Shown here one piece after another: positions 8,083-9,131 of a stretch of DNA of 9,131 nucleotides. A model generated the notes under the pieces. It was not told the DNA's origin. It saw only the letters and a program-made list of their open reading frames with translations, and ran no database searches. The stretch spans positions 1 to 9,131 of the forward strand of contig CALAKE010000337.1 in assembly GCA_937922775.1 (NCBI GenBank). The letters are read 5' to 3'. The DNA comes from an uncultured bacterium (GTDB taxonomy: Bacteria; Acidobacteriota; UBA890). Within the stretch, counting starts at the first letter, position 1. Each line of letters begins with the position of its first letter. Both the position numbers and the translations under genes were made by a program.

Positions 8083-8111
8083 AGCCTAGCGATGCGCGAC
8101 GTTGCTGTCAA
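8083..8111 (-). promoter_or_regulatory. Promoter of pyrRBCE
   Basis: A perfect -35 TTGACA (8111-8106), a 17-bp spacer and the -10 box TAGGCT (8088-8083) lie on the minus strand. Initiation would fall near 8075, giving a leader of about 125 nt that contains the whole PyrR hairpin and the terminator. TAGGCT is of the TAnnnT type common in high-GC actinobacteria. Confidence 0.85.
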
Positions 8112-8133
8112 ATCGGCCCCCACATTTGGCCCC

Positions 8134-8147
8134 GAGCGCCTCCGCTC
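8134..8147. promoter_or_regulatory. Palindrome between the divergent pyr promoters
   Basis: GAGCG-CCTC-CGCTC is a perfect 5-bp inverted repeat located between the pyrR promoter and the pyrK start. It is flanked by two GGCCCC strings (8116-8121 and 8129-8134 region). An operator role is possible but nothing in the sequence identifies a binding protein. Confidence 0.2.
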
Positions 8148-8179
8148 AACCGGCCTGGGGGGGAGCATCTGAGCCCGTG

Positions 8180-8208
8180 TTGCTGCCTCCGGAGGCCGGT
8201 GCTATCTT
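8180..8208 (+). promoter_or_regulatory. Candidate promoter for pyrK-pyrD, possibly leaderless
   Basis: TATCTT (8203-8208) ends 7 nt before the preferred pyrK ATG at 8216. A weak -35 TTGCTG (8180-8185, 3 of 6) lies at 17-bp spacing. GGAGG at 8191-8195 is 20 nt from that ATG, too far to act as its ribosome-binding site, though it is 11 nt from an in-frame TTG at 8207. Confidence 0.4.
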
Positions 8209-8215
8209 GCCTCCG

Positions 8216-9034
8216 ATGCCGACTCACGACCTGCAACTCGCGCTGCGACATCTCCGCCATCTCTCTCCCACGCAGTTCGTTCTCGAGCTCGAGGGGGCGG
8301 AGATTGCGGCCGATAGTGCCCCGGGGCAGTTCGTCATGACCACAGTGGGCGGGGAGGGTGAGCCGCTCCTCAGACGGCCCATGGCGATCTACCGAATCTT
8401 ACGTGGCGATGACGGGCAAGCTACTGGCTTCTCCCTGCTGGTCGAGGTCGTCGGCCGCGGTACCGCGATGCTGCAGCAGCGCCAGCCAGGCGACGTCTTG
8501 AGTGTGCTGGGACCGCTCGGAACGGCATTCCAGATGCCCGAGCCTGGCGCGCCTGCCGCTGAGCACCTGCTGATAATGGGCGGTGTGGGTTCCGCGCCCT
8601 TTCCCCTCCTGGCTGAAAATCTGCTGAGCGAGGGACATTCGGTGCGCGCGTTCATCGGGGCACGCACGGCCGAGCTGTTACTTTGCGTCGAAGACTTCGC
8701 GGATCTCGGCGTGCCGGTGGAGATATCGACAGACGATGGGTCGCGAGGTCACCACGGCCTCGTGACCGAAATCGTAGAGCGCTACCTGAACAAGAGCGGA
8801 GGAGGGCCCGCGGTGCTCTATGCTTGTGGTCCCCTGCCGATGATGCGCGCCGTAGACTCGATTGCTCGGCGGGTGGATCTCCCTCTCCAGGTGAGCTTCG
8901 AGGCGCCTATGGCCTGCGGCCTGGGAGCGTGCTTGTCGTGCGTTATCAAGATGCGCGACCGAGACGGCTGGTCCTACCAGCGGGTATGCCAAGAAGGTCC
9001 CGTGTTCGACAGCCGCGAGGTAATCTGGGAATGA
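8216..9034 (+). CDS. pyrK: Dihydroorotate dehydrogenase B, electron transfer subunit
   Basis: PyrK carries FAD and a [2Fe-2S] cluster and passes electrons from dihydroorotate oxidation in PyrD to NAD+. The 272-residue protein (from ATG 8216) has the FAD-binding RRPMAIYR (53-60) and GRGTAMLQQ (80-88), the pyridine-nucleotide motif GGVGSAP (122-128), YACGPLPMM (202-210), and the PyrK-specific cluster Cys residues 234, 239, 242 and 258 in CGLGACLSC and VCQEG. The frame continues upstream to an ATG at 8102, which would add 38 Pro/Ala-rich residues overlapping the divergent pyrR promoter; that start is unlikely. A TTG at 8207 with GGAGG 11 nt upstream is the other option. The gene overlaps pyrD by ATGA. 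It diverges from pyrR and lacks a PyrR attenuator. Confidence 0.95.
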   Translation: MPTHDLQLALRHLRHLSPTQFVLELEGAEIAADSAPGQFVMTTVGGEGEPLLRRPMAIYRILRGDDGQATGFSLLVEVVGRGTAMLQQRQPGDVLSVLGPLGTAFQMPEPGAPAAEHLLIMGGVGSAPFPLLAENLLSEGHSVRAFIGARTAELLLCVEDFADLGVPVEISTDDGSRGHHGLVTEIVERYLNKSGGGPAVLYACGPLPMMRAVDSIARRVDLPLQVSFEAPMACGLGACLSCVIKMRDRDGWSYQRVCQEGPVFDSREVIWE

Positions 9035-9131
9035 GTTCGACCTCGGAATCCTCACTCTCTCTGGCGGTGGATATTGGTGCCGTACGTCTCAAGAACCCGA
9101 TCCTGGTTGCGTCCGGGACGTTTGGATACGG
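9031..9131 (+). CDS. pyrD: Dihydroorotate dehydrogenase B, catalytic subunit, N-terminal fragment (cut by window edge)
   Basis: The ATG at 9031 overlaps the pyrK stop (ATGA) and lies 10 nt after GAGG. The 33 visible codons read MSSTSES..., then LKNPILVASGTFGYG, the conserved start of the FMN-barrel in class 1 dihydroorotate dehydrogenases. The partner pyrK directly upstream makes this class 1B (PyrDB), which oxidises dihydroorotate to orotate using NAD+ through PyrK. A short Ser-rich stretch precedes the conserved region. The active-site residues lie outside the window. Confidence 0.92.
   Translation, partial: MSSTSESSLSLAVDIGAVRLKNPILVASGTFGY

Noticed and set aside
8102..8215. 38-residue N-terminal extension of PyrK
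   Set aside because: It would start inside the -35 box of the divergent pyrR promoter, is Pro/Ala-rich, and precedes the point where PyrK homology begins.

Overview
This is a high-GC bacterial chromosomal window, almost fully coding and housekeeping in content. Seven complete or nearly complete genes and two edge fragments can be recognised. Left to right on the + strand they are the C-terminal part of pyruvate,phosphate dikinase (ppdK, cut by the left edge) and mismatch-repair mutL. On the minus strand is a tight operon pyrR-pyrB-pyrC-pyrE, transcribed right to left. Diverging from it on the + strand are pyrK and the first codons of pyrD (cut by the right edge). PPDK together with the PyrK/PyrD (class 1B, NAD-linked) dihydroorotate dehydrogenase suggests an anaerobic or facultative lifestyle. 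GC-rich codon use, TAnnnT-type -10 boxes and possible leaderless starts are compatible with a deep-branching anaerobic actinobacterium (Coriobacteriia-like). That placement is inference; a high-GC Firmicute or Chloroflexi relative cannot be excluded from the sequence alone.

Pyrimidine locus. PyrR, aspartate carbamoyltransferase, class I dihydroorotase and orotate phosphoribosyltransferase are packed with 4-20 nt overlaps or gaps of a few nt, so they should be one transcript. In front of pyrR, on the minus strand, lie a TTGACA-17-TAGGCT promoter, a textbook PyrR-binding hairpin, a candidate antiterminator and a strong GC hairpin followed by seven Us. This is a complete transcription attenuator. 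PyrR bound to UMP should fold the binding loop, free the terminator and shut off its own operon. The divergent pyrK-pyrD unit has no such leader. Its start lies 7 nt after a TATCTT -10-like box, so pyrKD may be transcribed leaderless and outside PyrR attenuation.

Left half. ppdK ends in a strong hairpin. It is followed by about 570 bp with no credible gene, filled with a repeat island. A ~50-bp imperfect inverted repeat faces inward at both sides, each side carries a doublet of a ~25-bp motif with a 48-bp period, and an internal 33-bp tandem repeat has a 47-bp period. This looks like a small non-autonomous or decayed mobile element whose right end abuts the mutL promoter. mutL encodes a full-length endonuclease-type MutL, and it too has a TATCTT box 8 nt before its likely ATG and no Shine-Dalgarno. 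mutL and pyrE converge over 72 bp with no obvious terminator between them.

No tRNA, rRNA, CRISPR array or defence or toxin system was seen. The least explained part is the 1973-2504 repeat island; the best mechanistic story is the pyr attenuator together with the two matching leaderless-type promoters.
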